DNA of 17,016 nt from Balneolaceae bacterium UBA2956 (GTDB taxonomy: Bacteria; Bacteroidota; Rhodothermia; Balneolales; Balneolaceae): NCBI GenBank assembly GCA_002348545.1, contig DEBM01000015.1, forward strand, positions 1 to 17,016. Direction: 5' to 3'. The position numbers and the translations under genes are program-made. Positions 1 through 8,925 of the stretch are shown here, one piece after another. The notes below the pieces were generated by a model, which did not search any database, was not told the origin of the DNA, and saw only the letters and a program-made list of their open reading frames with translations. Every line of letters begins with the position of its first letter. The stretch's first letter is position 1.

Positions 1-119
1 GGTCTTTTATTGTCTTAAAACGATTAATGCGCCACAATTCAGTACAAACCACTCAGAACTATGCAGACCTGCTTAACTCAGATGTTGGGGAACAAGTTGG
101 GAAAGTACTTAGTAACTAA
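1..119 (+). CDS. Tyrosine recombinase, 3' end only (repeat copy R1)
   Basis: An open frame enters from the left edge and ends at TAA 117-119 after 38 codons. It contains H-N-S-V-Q-T-T-Q-N-Y followed by ADLLNSDVGEQVGKVLSN. In XerC/XerD-type tyrosine recombinases the second catalytic His and the nucleophilic Tyr are nine residues apart in a context like GHSSIQTTQIY; here spacing and flanking residues match exactly. The residues before it (SFIVLKRLMR) match the helix that usually precedes this box. No stop or frameshift is visible, so this could be the end of an intact gene lying to the left, or simply another truncated repeat copy like those at 5929, 10729 and 15395. The last four codons (after GKV) differ from the other copies, and no hairpin follows. 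The family call is good; whether the gene is complete is unknown. Confidence 0.7.
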   Translation, partial: SFIVLKRLMRHNSVQTTQNYADLLNSDVGEQVGKVLSN

Positions 120-209
120 TTATAGCTATCTGTTAACTACTTTTCTGTTAATTCACGATACTAAATAATTATATTTTAGATATTAATTTGTCAAATAAAG
201 CATATCTCA

Positions 210-3200
210 ATGAAATCATACATTTCTCTTATTGCCGTTACAGTAATTCTTTCTTTTACTACAAAAACCGATGCTCAAGACTTCTATATCCATGAAAATG
301 GCGTGACCATAGTTTGTGATAATGCTGGAGTAGGTGACACGTGGGAATACTTTGGGGTGGTATATACAAAAAGAACTGCTGATCAAATTACATCTGAAAA
401 TGCTTTAACTACTTGTACTAGTGGGATCACAAAAATGATCGGTAATAGTGCGGCAGGATTTATCAGACCAGTTGAATCTTTTAATGATGATATAAGTCAT
501 TGGGATGTATCCTCAGTAATTGATATGCAGTATATGTTTGCGAATGCGCAAGACTTTAACCAAAATTTAAGTTATTGGGATGTAGCATCAGTAACTGATA
601 TGGATAACATGTTTAATGGTGCAAGCAGTTTCAACCAAGATATAAGCCAATGGTGTGTTGCTAACATTACATCGGAACCGAATGGATTTTCTACATCCTC
701 TTCACTAATCCCATCATATAAACCTGTATGGGGTACTTGTCCTGATGAACCTTCTGTTCCAGAGATTGTCTATCCAATACATAATCAAACTAAAACCGAA
801 AAAAATATTGACTTCAGATGGATTATAGATAGTTTAACGACCCTTACTCAATTCCAATTATTTGATGAATTTGGTTCAGTAATTATTGATACCTCTGTAA
901 CAAGCAATAGACTTGAAAATCAAATATTAGGAAAAAATCAAACGTTCTTTTGGAAAATTAAATCTATAAATGAAAATGTAATTATTGGCGGAGATTTTTT
1001 AAAAAGTGAGTGGAGTAATCTTAGCAAATTTACCACCTCAGGATTTAAGAAAATTAATGTACCTGAAGATTATTCCACTATACAATTAGCTTTAAATAAT
1101 GCGGATTCAGGAAATGTAGTATTTGTATCGCCCGGTACATATCAAGAAAATATTATATGGCCTGACAAGAATAGTATTCAATTAATTAGTGAAGGTGATA
1201 CCACAAATACAATAATTGATGGGAGAAAAATAAGACCTGTAATATATTCTTTAGGTAATTCAAGTGAAATAAAATTTCTAAAGATAGAGGGGTTCAAAAT
1301 TACTAACGGTATCCAAAAAATTGCTGGAGTTGATTATGGTGGAGCGGGTATAGTAATGAGTTCACCTAATGCTAAGGTTGAGATTAACCAATCAAATGTA
1401 ATTTTCAATGAAGGAATAGGGATATATGTAGAATCTGATTCTGCCGATATTTCAAATAGTTCAATAAGTTATAATTTTGACAGTAATAATGATGGCGGCG
1501 GTATTCAGATAAATGGCAGCTTTGCCATAATCGATTCCTCAATTATTGAATTTAACAAAAGACAAATGGTAAAAGACTATGGAAATATCAGAGCCTCAGG
1601 TATAACTATTCTTGGTGAGGGTTCAGTAATTTCAAATTCAATTATAAACAATAACTTTTTATATGGGGGAGGATGTTGCTGGAGGACAGGTGCCAGTGCC
1701 CTTGCAATGGGAGGGGGAGGTAACTCATCAAATTCAATAATAAATACATTGTTTACAAAAAATAATGCAGAATATGACGTAGCTCTCATATTTCACAATA
1801 GAATACCGTTACTAATTGATAAAAGCACTATATATGATAACCCTCTCCCTGTATTTGGTTCATATCAATCCTCTACTCTTACTTTGACTAATAGTATCAT
1901 AGCAGAAAACTCTAAAGTTTTTACAAACGGAAGCGGACTAAGTGATGGTAATATAATTGCTAGTAACAATTCAGTTATTAACAATGATGATATAGGGGTA
2001 GCAACGGGTTCTTTTGAAAACTCAACCTTTTTATTCAATAAAGGACACGTTACAAACTTTAATGTAACAAATAGTAATTATTTCAATAACGATGGGAAAT
2101 TACTAACAACAGAGGCTTTGTCAATGATTAATAATTATTGGGGTCATAAATTTGGACCTTATCATGAAATATTAAACCCAACTGGAAAAGGTGACAGTGT
2201 TTCGATTAGTGTTGATATTGACCCCTATCTAACTTCACCTTCTAATTTAGCCCCACCTATTCCTGCTCAAAACGTAAACATAGATTCTACAAACAACACA
2301 AATTTACACTTGAGTTGGAATCAAAGTGAAATAGGTGATTTCAAGAATTATAAATTATACTATGACACAGACGAATCGGGATACCCATATACAAACAGTA
2401 TAGAGCTAGGTAGTGATACTACTTACTCATTGACCAATCTAAACCCTAGCACAACTTACTATGTATCAGTAACTGTTATTGATATAGATGAAAACGAAAG
2501 TTGGTATTCAAATAACGTGGTTGGTACAACAAGGTCAATTGAAGTTCGTAATCTTACTTTCAAAGGGGAAAAAAAACTTCAAAATGTAGTTGAACATAGA
2601 CCATTAATTACCTTTGATTATTATGATAGTATGGAAGAACCTCAAACTTCCTATGAATTAGAGGTGTCGGGTGACTCTACCTTCGACTCAGCATTCTACA
2701 GAACAGGTGAAATAAGTTCTGATGAAACAACCCATCAATTTTTAGGTTCTGATAGTTTCGCAGGGGCTGAATTAGTTGATGGATTGACGTATTACCTTAG
2801 AGTCAGAGTTTCCTCTAATGGATTTTACAGTAATTGGGAGTCATTAAGTTTTCGAATGAATTCTATTCCTACAATTCCTAAACCTGTATATCCGAAAGGA
2901 GACTCAGTTTTAACCAGTAGTGAAGTTATCCTTGGATTTAATCAATCAACTGACCCAGAACTTGATACTTTAACTTATAACATACAAGTAGGCGCTGATT
3001 CATTATTTACATCACTAATTGACTCGACTAACTCACTGACTGAAAATGATGAAATAATCAATTGGACTTTAAATTCAGAATTAGAGGATAATGGACAGTA
3101 CTTCTGGAGGGTATTTACCTATGATGGGTACGAGTACAGTGATACAAGTAACGTTCAATCGTTCTTAGTTAACTCAGAGAATGATACATCGGGAGTTTTT

Positions 3201-4397
3201 GAGTTAAAGTATCCAGTAAATTCTCAGCAAATATCTACCACTAATCCAATAATCAGTTGGTTCCCATCAATTGATCCAGACCCATTAGATACAGTTAGGT
3301 ACTCATTATCTATAGGTAGTGAAATTACTAATCTAAAAACCTATGAAGTAGGTTCTGATACGACCTACACCTTAGAAGGATTAGAGGACAACACCACGTA
3401 TTATTGGAAGGTAGTAGCTAAGGATGCCAAGGGAACAACTAGGGAGAATACGGGTGGATATACATCGTTCAGAGTAAACACATCTAACGATGAACCGTCC
3501 GTAGTGACTCTTATCACTCCGACTAATAATTCGGTCGAAATAACAGAACTTCCTAAGTTTGTCTGGAATCCGTCTGATGATTTAGATGAAGATATTTTGA
3601 CGTATGAACTATTCTATTCCCAAGATTCTTTATTTATTGGACATGAACCAATAGGGTTAAGTGAAACAAAATATTTCCCTCAAAATGAATTAGAAGATAA
3701 TTCTAAGTACTACTGGAAAATCCATGTAAATGACGACATTGGAGACCCTATACCATCGCAGACATTCTACTTCTGGGTAAATACAGAGTTGGAACCCCCA
3801 TCTCCCTTTGAACTCATTAGTCCGTCTAATAATGAGCAATTAACAACCACGAGACCGACCTTTAATTGGAATAGGTCAATAGATAATGACCCCAATGATT
3901 ATGCCAAGTACACGTTAGTGGTTTCTAAGGATTCTTTATTTACTGATCTTGTATTGAAACAGATGACTAGTGTCGATACCACCTATACTCCAGAAGTTGA
4001 TATGCTAAACAACGCTAAATACTACTGGAAAGTTATAGCTACAGATACCGATAGTTTAGTAACGGAGAGTAAAACACTCGCATTCATACTTGGTGACCTA
4101 AGTGTTTCCAATGAAAGTGAATCTGTATTACCAGAGGAGTATACCCTATCCCAAAACTATCCTAACCCATTCAACCCATCTACCCAGATTCAGTATGCCC
4201 TACCAGAGGCGACTCAAGTAACCCTTGAGGTATTCAATAGCGTTGGTCAAAAGGTGATGGAACTAGTGAATGGTCAGCAATCCGCTGGGTATCATACTGC
4301 TACTTTTGATGCATCAGGATTATCAAGCGGAGTGTATCTGTATAAGCTGACAACTCCTTTGTTTACCGAAACTAAGAAGATGCTTCTTATCAAGTAG
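210..4397 (+). CDS. Giant modular surface protein: DUF285, beta-helix, Fn3 repeats, T9SS sorting domain
   Basis: This is a predicted exported or cell-surface protein of 1395 residues. A signal peptide covers about residues 1-22. Residues 85-155 hold BspA-like/DUF285 repeats (FNDDISHWDVSSV, FNQNLSYWDVASV, FNQDISQW). Residues 284-672 look like a right-handed parallel beta-helix of the pectate-lyase/DUF1565 kind (VPEDYSTIQLALNNADSG, then many Asn/Ser-rich turns). Residues 684-776 form a fibronectin type III domain. About five further Fn3/Ig-like units follow to residue 1292, several with a YYW(K/R)V strand. Residues 1310-1395 are a type A C-terminal sorting domain beginning LSQNYPNPFNPST and ending KKMLLIK, which targets the protein to the type IX secretion system. 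No catalytic site is evident; adhesion or glycan binding is an inference. No clear ribosome binding site is seen. Its 3' end faces the gene at 4563 across a shared terminator. Confidence 0.93.
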   Translation: MKSYISLIAVTVILSFTTKTDAQDFYIHENGVTIVCDNAGVGDTWEYFGVVYTKRTADQITSENALTTCTSGITKMIGNSAAGFIRPVESFNDDISHWDVSSVIDMQYMFANAQDFNQNLSYWDVASVTDMDNMFNGASSFNQDISQWCVANITSEPNGFSTSSSLIPSYKPVWGTCPDEPSVPEIVYPIHNQTKTEKNIDFRWIIDSLTTLTQFQLFDEFGSVIIDTSVTSNRLENQILGKNQTFFWKIKSINENVIIGGDFLKSEWSNLSKFTTSGFKKINVPEDYSTIQLALNNADSGNVVFVSPGTYQENIIWPDKNSIQLISEGDTTNTIIDGRKIRPVIYSLGNSSEIKFLKIEGFKITNGIQKIAGVDYGGAGIVMSSPNAKVEINQSNVIFNEGIGIYVESDSADISNSSISYNFDSNNDGGGIQINGSFAIIDSSIIEFNKRQMVKDYGNIRASGITILGEGSVISNSIINNNFLYGGGCCWRTGASALAMGGGGNSSNSIINTLFTKNNAEYDVALIFHNRIPLLIDKSTIYDNPLPVFGSYQSSTLTLTNSIIAENSKVFTNGSGLSDGNIIASNNSVINNDDIGVATGSFENSTFLFNKGHVTNFNVTNSNYFNNDGKLLTTEALSMINNYWGHKFGPYHEILNPTGKGDSVSISVDIDPYLTSPSNLAPPIPAQNVNIDSTNNTNLHLSWNQSEIGDFKNYKLYYDTDESGYPYTNSIELGSDTTYSLTNLNPSTTYYVSVTVIDIDENESWYSNNVVGTTRSIEVRNLTFKGEKKLQNVVEHRPLITFDYYDSMEEPQTSYELEVSGDSTFDSAFYRTGEISSDETTHQFLGSDSFAGAELVDGLTYYLRVRVSSNGFYSNWESLSFRMNSIPTIPKPVYPKGDSVLTSSEVILGFNQSTDPELDTLTYNIQVGADSLFTSLIDSTNSLTENDEIINWTLNSELEDNGQYFWRVFTYDGYEYSDTSNVQSFLVNSENDTSGVFELKYPVNSQQISTTNPIISWFPSIDPDPLDTVRYSLSIGSEITNLKTYEVGSDTTYTLEGLEDNTTYYWKVVAKDAKGTTRENTGGYTSFRVNTSNDEPSVVTLITPTNNSVEITELPKFVWNPSDDLDEDILTYELFYSQDSLFIGHEPIGLSETKYFPQNELEDNSKYYWKIHVNDDIGDPIPSQTFYFWVNTELEPPSPFELISPSNNEQLTTTRPTFNWNRSIDNDPNDYAKYTLVVSKDSLFTDLVLKQMTSVDTTYTPEVDMLNNAKYYWKVIATDTDSLVTESKTLAFILGDLSVSNESESVLPEEYTLSQNYPNPFNPSTQIQYALPEATQVTLEVFNSVGQKVMELVNGQQSAGYHTATFDASGLSSGVYLYKLTTPLFTETKKMLLIK

Positions 4398-4516
4398 GAA
4401 TTCATCAAATGTTTCATACTCTATCGAATTAGAAGTATCATGTTTAGCACTATAATTAATATCCATTGATAAGTAGGCAACCCATCCATTTGACAGTTCT
4501 ATGTCTTAATTACAAA

Positions 4517-4542
4517 AAAAGCCTATAACTCTATAGGCTTTT
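4517..4542. terminator. Bidirectional intrinsic terminator
   Basis: AAAAGCCTATA (4517-4527), loop ACTC, TATAGGCTTTT (4532-4542) forms a perfect 11-bp stem with a 4-nt loop. An A-run on the left and T-rich sequence on the right give a U tract for both strands. It sits between the convergent genes ending at 4397 and 4563. Confidence 0.88.
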
Positions 4543-4562
4543 AAGTTTTTTGAAATAAAATT

Positions 4563-5075
4563 TTATTCTTCTGGTAAGGCTGCTTTTGTTTGATACCAAT
4601 TCTGCAGTTTACCGTCAGCAATATGATACCATTCGATATAAACGCCATTCGGACCAGTAAATTGTGCATTTACCCATTCTCCTGCTTGGTTCCATGCTTC
4701 AGGATCATCAGATCCATCTAGATAAGTTGCAAAAGCATAATCAGTATTCCATCCCCATTCTTTTCCATCAGCTATTGTTTCTTGATATTCTTGTTCTACA
4801 AAATCAACAAACTCTTGAGCTGTAGTAACAACTGTGCCATTTTCAAAAGTGAAGTTTCCACCGTCATTAATCAGGGATTTCATAGCTTCGTAATCTCGTG
4901 CTACCCAAGCTGAATCAATAGCCTTAAAAACCTCAACAGTTTCTTGAGATCCCATATAAACTAATTGACCCACAAATGGGCCAAATCCATTAGTTTCTTT
5001 TTCACACTCACAAGGTGCTTGGGCTTCACATCCAATTAATAAGAATACAATAAATACATAGACTATATTTTTCAT
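4563..5075 (-). CDS. SnoaL/DUF4440-like (NTF2-fold) lipoprotein
   Basis: A 170-residue protein with a lipoprotein signal peptide: a hydrophobic segment then LLIGC, with the lipidated Cys at residue 16. A Cys-Glu-rich linker follows (APCECEKE). From about residue 45 it resembles the NTF2-like SnoaL/DUF4440 fold: a helical start (ETVEVFKAIDSAWVARDYEAM), then LINDGGNFTFENGTVV, a helix, and C-terminal strands ending WYQTKAALPEE. Members bind small ligands or act as small enzymes; no substrate can be assigned. It is probably anchored in a membrane facing the periplasm. An AAGGAG Shine-Dalgarno (plus-strand 5084-5089) lies 8 nt before the ATG, unusually clear for this window, and fixes the start. 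It ends at the shared terminator and is transcribed alone. Confidence 0.82.
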   Translation of the reverse strand: MKNIVYVFIVFLLIGCEAQAPCECEKETNGFGPFVGQLVYMGSQETVEVFKAIDSAWVARDYEAMKSLINDGGNFTFENGTVVTTAQEFVDFVEQEYQETIADGKEWGWNTDYAFATYLDGSDDPEAWNQAGEWVNAQFTGPNGVYIEWYHIADGKLQNWYQTKAALPEE

Positions 5076-5083
5076 AAAAAAAT

Positions 5084-5089
5084 CTCCTT
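5084..5089 (-). promoter_or_regulatory. Strong Shine-Dalgarno site
   Basis: AAGGAG on the minus strand, 8 nt upstream of the ATG of the lipoprotein at 4563-5075. Most other genes in the window have no such motif. Confidence 0.75.
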
Positions 5090-5181
5090 AATATTATGTT
5101 AATGTTTTATAGAACTATGTGATTATAATACTATGAAACCTCAACACATATTAATTTTTTTGTAAACCTTTTAAAAAATTT

Positions 5182-5235
5182 ACTCACCATGATGCCGACT
5201 TACTTAACTCAGATGTTGGGGAACAGGTTGGATAG
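5182..5235 (+). repeat. Composite repeat R2 (recombinase tail only)
   Basis: In frame this reads THHDADLLNSDVGEQVG-stop. The nucleotides from gccgac through gttggggaacaggttgg match R1 closely. The codon for the nucleophilic Tyr (TAT in R1) is GAT here, so this copy is catalytically dead as well as truncated. No hairpin or flagellin tail is visible after it. It lies between the lipoprotein gene's upstream region and the gene at 5314. Confidence 0.85.
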
Positions 5236-5313
5236 GTTGTATAGAGACGCGAAAATACATCATCATAATAAGTAAATAAGAATGCTCGCTGATATTTTAG
5301 ATTTAAAATTATA

Positions 5314-5928
5314 ATGATGCTGAAAAAAAAAATTTTTGCGACAATCTCAGTACTACTTTTCTCCTATTTAAATGTATATGGGCAAGATTTTAACAAATCT
5401 ATAAGTAAGGCTATTCAAAAAACCTTGAATGAGATGCCTGATTGTGAATATATACTATTCAGTGACAGGCACTATGAACTTAATCTTCAAAATATAATCA
5501 CTGAAAAAACAGCATGTCTTGACCGAATTGGATTCAATTATGAGAAAAATATCGTTACAGCCTTACAAAGTAGAAAAAGAACCGAATCACGCATAAAATA
5601 CTATAACAGAATTACTAGTGAATTAGAGATTCAAGATTGTTTTCTAAAACAAAACAATAGTGAGTATAGTGACTCGATTTTCATAGAATTAGTCAATTCA
5701 ATTAGTTTAAATAAAAAAGAGCAAGAATATTTAACGATGATAAATGAATTCTGCTCTTCACTTTATTTAAGAACTATTAATGTCGAATACTTGATAAGTA
5801 TTGATAAAAAAAAGAAAAAAACTTTTGAAGAAATATTAAAGATAAGTGGGAAAATAATATTAGGCATAATCATCTTTCTTATAGGAGTGTATTTTGAAAA
5901 TTTAATTGGGATAGACTTATTTTATTGA
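5314..5928 (+). CDS. Unrecognised exported protein with C-terminal membrane anchor
   Basis: This 204-residue protein is not recognised. It has a signal peptide (MMLKKKIFATISVLLFSYLNVYG, cleavage near residue 23), a middle of charged, probably helical sequence with three scattered Cys, then a Lys-rich stretch (KKKKKTFEE) and one transmembrane segment near residues 175-198 (IILGIIIFLIGVYFENLIGI). A periplasmic domain tethered by a C-terminal anchor is a reasonable picture. There are two adjacent ATGs at 5314 and 5317 and no Shine-Dalgarno to choose between them. It is the only gene between R2 and R3. Its TGA is followed immediately by sequence that aligns with the recombinase tail of R3, so the gene runs directly into the repeat. 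Confidence 0.75.
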   Translation: MMLKKKIFATISVLLFSYLNVYGQDFNKSISKAIQKTLNEMPDCEYILFSDRHYELNLQNIITEKTACLDRIGFNYEKNIVTALQSRKRTESRIKYYNRITSELEIQDCFLKQNNSEYSDSIFIELVNSISLNKKEQEYLTMINEFCSSLYLRTINVEYLISIDKKKKKTFEEILKISGKIILGIIIFLIGVYFENLIGIDLFY

Positions 5929-6073
5929 TGATTAATACTATTTATACGGTGCAACGCTAGATGTATCACAGCTCGGTACAAACCACTCAGGACTATGCTT
6001 ATTTGCTTAACTCAGATTTTGGTAAACAGATTGGGAGGTTGTTGAGATATGTTAAACAGTAAATGAATGGAAT
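5929..6073 (+). repeat. Composite repeat R3 (recombinase tail plus right hairpin arm)
   Basis: The frame reads TIYTVQR-stop-MYHSSVQTTQDY, then AYLLNSDFGKQIGRLL, ending at TAA 6060-6062. The stop in 'QR-stop-MYHSS' is TAG where R9 and R10 have TGG (Trp), so a once longer gene has decayed. The His and Tyr codons are kept. AGTAAATGAATGGAATTAA at the end matches the right arm of the hairpin in the other copies. The repeat separates two convergent genes, ending at 5928 and 6073. Confidence 0.88.
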
Positions 6074-7020
6074 TAATATTTTCTAAAATTCCAATATGCT
6101 GCAATAGAAAAACCAGCAATTATATGCCAAATACCCCACAAACCAGCAATAAATGCTAATCCTCCAATTGCAAAATCTTCTGGAAAAATTAATGGATTAA
6201 ATAGTAAAGCTAATGCGAGTCCGGAGTTTTGTATTCCTGTCTCTATTGATATTGTCTTTCTATCCAATAATTCAAGCTTATTAAGCTTAGCAAAATTATA
6301 TCCCAGTAAAAAGGCAAATAGATTATGTATCAATACAATAAAAAATACATACTGTATATATGTGATAAATAATTCAATATTACTGTAAAACAGTATCCCA
6401 ATAAGTCCAAAAAATGGAAATGCTGATAACCTTTTAATTGGGTTATAAATTTTAGATGTAATCTTAGGGAACTTGGTATTCAATAATATTCCAAGTATCA
6501 ACGGAATTCCAATAACCACAATAATCACCGAAAAAACATCAAAAATATTAATACTTAAAGTAGGTATAGACATTAAATTATTATTCTGGTCATAAAAATT
6601 AAGAAATAAATTGCCCCAAAGAGTAAAATTAAGTGGTGTCAAAATAATCGAAGAAACACTTGATAATGCCGTCAAACTAACTGAAAGTGCTATATTACCT
6701 TTAGCTAGTGAACTTACATAGTTTGAGACATTACCCCCTGGGCAAGCTGCTACTAATATCATTCCTAATCCGATGGAAGGCGAAATAAACTGACTTAGAG
6801 AAATTACTAAAATAAATGTAAGTAATGGCATCAACACAAATTGACTCAAAAAACCAACTAAGATTGGTTTGGGATTGCTTACTAGAATTTTGAAGTCACT
6901 TAATTTTAGACCAAGAGCAATACCAAACATGATAAAACCGATTACGATATCTAACCATATTTTACCTTCATCAGAAAAATTAAATGCAGCTTGATCAAGC
7001 TCTAATAATTTATCAATCAT
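6073..7020 (-). CDS. Bile acid:sodium symporter (BASS/SBF) family transporter
   Basis: This is a 315-residue inner-membrane protein with about nine or ten hydrophobic segments. AACPGGNVSN at residues 91-100 matches the crossover motif of the BASS family (often CPGG.ASN), and ETGIQNSG at about 260-267 matches the second conserved motif. Characterised members cotransport Na+ with bile acids, pantoate, pyruvate or other organic anions, so the substrate here is open. Length is normal for a bacterial member. The start codon lies 6 nt after the stop of the gene at 7027-7938, so the two are almost certainly one operon with this gene second. Its TAA at 6073-6075 lies at the edge of the repeat hairpin arm, in the place the flagellin stop occupies in other copies. 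Confidence 0.9.
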   Translation of the reverse strand: MIDKLLELDQAAFNFSDEGKIWLDIVIGFIMFGIALGLKLSDFKILVSNPKPILVGFLSQFVLMPLLTFILVISLSQFISPSIGLGMILVAACPGGNVSNYVSSLAKGNIALSVSLTALSSVSSIILTPLNFTLWGNLFLNFYDQNNNLMSIPTLSINIFDVFSVIIVVIGIPLILGILLNTKFPKITSKIYNPIKRLSAFPFFGLIGILFYSNIELFITYIQYVFFIVLIHNLFAFLLGYNFAKLNKLELLDRKTISIETGIQNSGLALALLFNPLIFPEDFAIGGLAFIAGLWGIWHIIAGFSIAAYWNFRKY

Positions 7021-7026
7021 TATTTT

Positions 7027-7938
7027 TTAATTATTATAAAACCGATAATACATTGAACTTTTTATTACAAACCCATTCTTCAAGTCATTATTTAATTGAT
7101 TTCGATTATCGCCAAACTTTAGCATAAATAAAGAAAAATCTGTTCTGTCTAAATCTGAAAATATTTTATATGACGACATGAATGAATAGCCTCCAAAAAA
7201 GTTTATATGAAAATTTTTATAATTATAATCTAAATAGGTACCAATTTGATTTTCATTAACACTAAGATATGTATTTTGAACTAAATCAAGTGTATTGGAC
7301 TCTAACGCATAACTATTCATCTTTCCATTGAATTTTAATCCAAAAAATATATTTGGGTTCAGCTTATAATTAATATCAATATTCTGAGGAAATAGGACAT
7401 TTACTTCAATAAGGTCCTGCTTTGTATAATACCCAAACAAAGGAACAATAAACGGACCGAAAAGTTGGTTATTATATACAAATCCGTATGATACATTTGT
7501 TGTTTCATTCAAGATTTTATTTGCTAAAGTAGCGAATCCTAACTGGGTAACTTTAGTATTAGTTTTAGAAGAATTACCTAACAGTTTAGGCATGAATATA
7601 TATCTGACAGTTAAGTATTCATTATGAGATTTTGAAAAAACTAGGTTTGTGGCAAAACTAAATACTTTAAAATATTTATCGCCTTTTTTTATTGTTTCTA
7701 TATTATCATAGTTGAGTGATAGTGCTACTGAAGAGGTATTGCCGTTAAATAACGGGACAATTGTATTTATATTATAACTACTCAGCTTTATTTGGTCATC
7801 ACTATTTTTTAACATTCGGTTACTACTGAAGGACTCTAATTCAAATACATCTATATAATTTTGCGCAAATGCATTAGGCATGATCATGATAAAACTTAAT
7901 AGAAATAGTACCTTGTATGTAATAACACTAAGATTCAT
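7027..7938 (-). CDS. Outer-membrane beta-barrel protein (DUF6268-like)
   Basis: A 303-residue protein with a signal peptide (about residues 1-25, ending NAFAQ) and then alternating polar/hydrophobic strands rich in Tyr, Phe and Asn, ending KSSMYYRFYNN. This is the pattern of an outer-membrane barrel. The overall layout recalls the DUF6268 group of Bacteroidetes barrels, but that name is from recall only. It precedes the BASS transporter with a 6-nt gap. A paired outer-membrane channel and inner-membrane symporter for one solute is an attractive inference, not shown by the sequence. The ATG at 7936-7938 is the first in frame and gives a full signal peptide. Confidence 0.72.
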   Translation of the reverse strand: MNLSVITYKVLFLLSFIMIMPNAFAQNYIDVFELESFSSNRMLKNSDDQIKLSSYNINTIVPLFNGNTSSVALSLNYDNIETIKKGDKYFKVFSFATNLVFSKSHNEYLTVRYIFMPKLLGNSSKTNTKVTQLGFATLANKILNETTNVSYGFVYNNQLFGPFIVPLFGYYTKQDLIEVNVLFPQNIDINYKLNPNIFFGLKFNGKMNSYALESNTLDLVQNTYLSVNENQIGTYLDYNYKNFHINFFGGYSFMSSYKIFSDLDRTDFSLFMLKFGDNRNQLNNDLKNGFVIKSSMYYRFYNN

Positions 7939-8059
7939 GTTAATTTAATCTAAATACTTCTACCACAATTGGGGTATTTTTACAGTCTTGTTTTAGTGTA
8001 GCTTTATGGGGTATCAACGCAGATTTAAATATAAAATAGCTATTCTATGAATAACTAAT

Positions 8060-8245
8060 TCACTCTAGCCTCCGCCACAAATATAATAAGCCTATATCCA
8101 ATATTTTAATCCCAATTAAGTAATCTAAACTCATCAAAATTAATGAGATACCTGAACTTACAAGGGTAGACATCAAATACTCTTTTCATCTTGCCCTGCC
8201 ATTAAAGTCTGAATATTGTTTAAGTACTTTTAAAAACCATTCTAT
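8060..8245 (-). pseudogene. DUF805 membrane protein, broken and truncated
   Basis: On the minus strand the frame from 8245 reads (I)EWFLKVLKQYSDFNGRAR, a stop, KEYLMSTLVSSGISLILM, SLDYLIGIKILDIGLLYL, WRRLE, stop. The pattern W-x-x-x-[VL]L-x-x-Y-x-D-F-x-G-R-A-R-[RK]-x-E-[YF] is the hallmark N-terminus of DUF805 (YhaH/YhaI-like) inner-membrane proteins. Three lesions are visible: ATA where the start ATG is expected (8243-8245), TGA (8186-8188) replacing an Arg codon, and loss of the C-terminal half with its usual GxRRLHD motif. It fills most of the apparently empty 350 bp between 7938 and 8289. Confidence 0.78.
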
Positions 8246-8288
8246 AATAAATCCATTATTTATTGATTCAAATTTGATACTGTGATTG

Positions 8289-8759
8289 TTACCTGCTAAA
8301 TCTAGCAAGGGCTTCATGAAAATAAATGGGTAAGCCAAATGGCTCTAAAAATTCTTTTAATTCATCAGTTGCATTACCATAAACATCGATCTTGTTTATG
8401 GAGAAATGTTCATTAAACATTATAAATTGTTCTTCGAGTATTCCTGCTTCGCTAATATTAATACCATGTTGCATCATAGCATTACCATCTCTATATCTTT
8501 CAATCAAGATTACTTTATCGCCTGATTCATAAAATCCCCAACCCAATGAGTTTGGTTCAGTTGTATCAATGGTATTTGTATAAAATTCTGAAAACGTCTT
8601 GATATCGTCAAATGACTTTCCCTCATTCATATCCATTTGAACAACAAAAATTATTTCATCAGTGTTGTATAAGTATTCATTATCGACTGAATCAATTTTG
8701 GTATCAATACAACTCCAAGTAAGGAGAAGAAGTAAAAAAGGAAATTTGATTTTTAACAT
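8289..8759 (-). CDS. ABM-like (antibiotic biosynthesis monooxygenase fold) lipoprotein
   Basis: A 156-residue protein with a lipoprotein signal (LLLLLTWSC, lipid Cys at residue 17). The mature part carries a dimeric alpha/beta-barrel pattern: IIFVVQMDMNEGKSFDDIKT, then LGWGFYESGDKVILIERYRD (compare the '...Y....d...l.E.w.s..a...H' pattern of ABM proteins) and a histidine in MMQHGINIS. The C-terminus DELKEFLEPFGLPIYFHEAL resembles longer ABM-like proteins annotated as quinol monooxygenases, but no oxygenase chemistry can be claimed. It is a single gene, with the DUF805 pseudogene downstream on the same strand. A lipid-anchored ABM protein is uncommon. Confidence 0.75.
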   Translation of the reverse strand: MLKIKFPFLLLLLTWSCIDTKIDSVDNEYLYNTDEIIFVVQMDMNEGKSFDDIKTFSEFYTNTIDTTEPNSLGWGFYESGDKVILIERYRDGNAMMQHGINISEAGILEEQFIMFNEHFSINKIDVYGNATDELKEFLEPFGLPIYFHEALARFSR

Positions 8760-8925
8760 AACTATAGTTGTTTCAATGTTATTGACTTAATAAATATCTT
8801 GCCTTGTCCGGTTAAACCAATCCGTATAGATCATCTGAAGACATATTTATATATAAAATCTTATCTGTATACAAAACTAACTTAGGAATACTGACAAGCA
8901 ATAAAAAGTGTTATTCACCCTCATC
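8760..8925. other. Divergent intergenic region
   Basis: This stretch between the minus-strand lipoprotein gene and the plus-strand broken gene presumably holds their promoters. I see no repeat copy, RNA gene or convincing operator in it. Confidence 0.4.

Noticed and set aside
61..119. attC-like integron recombination sites in the repeats (GCTTAAC resembles RYYYAAC)
   Set aside because: The matching GTTRRRY core and the paired L/R boxes are absent, and the bases are fully explained by recombinase codons.
1577..1789. Minus-strand reading frame inside the giant surface protein gene
   Set aside because: It has low-complexity Pro/Ile content and lies wholly within a well-supported plus-strand gene.
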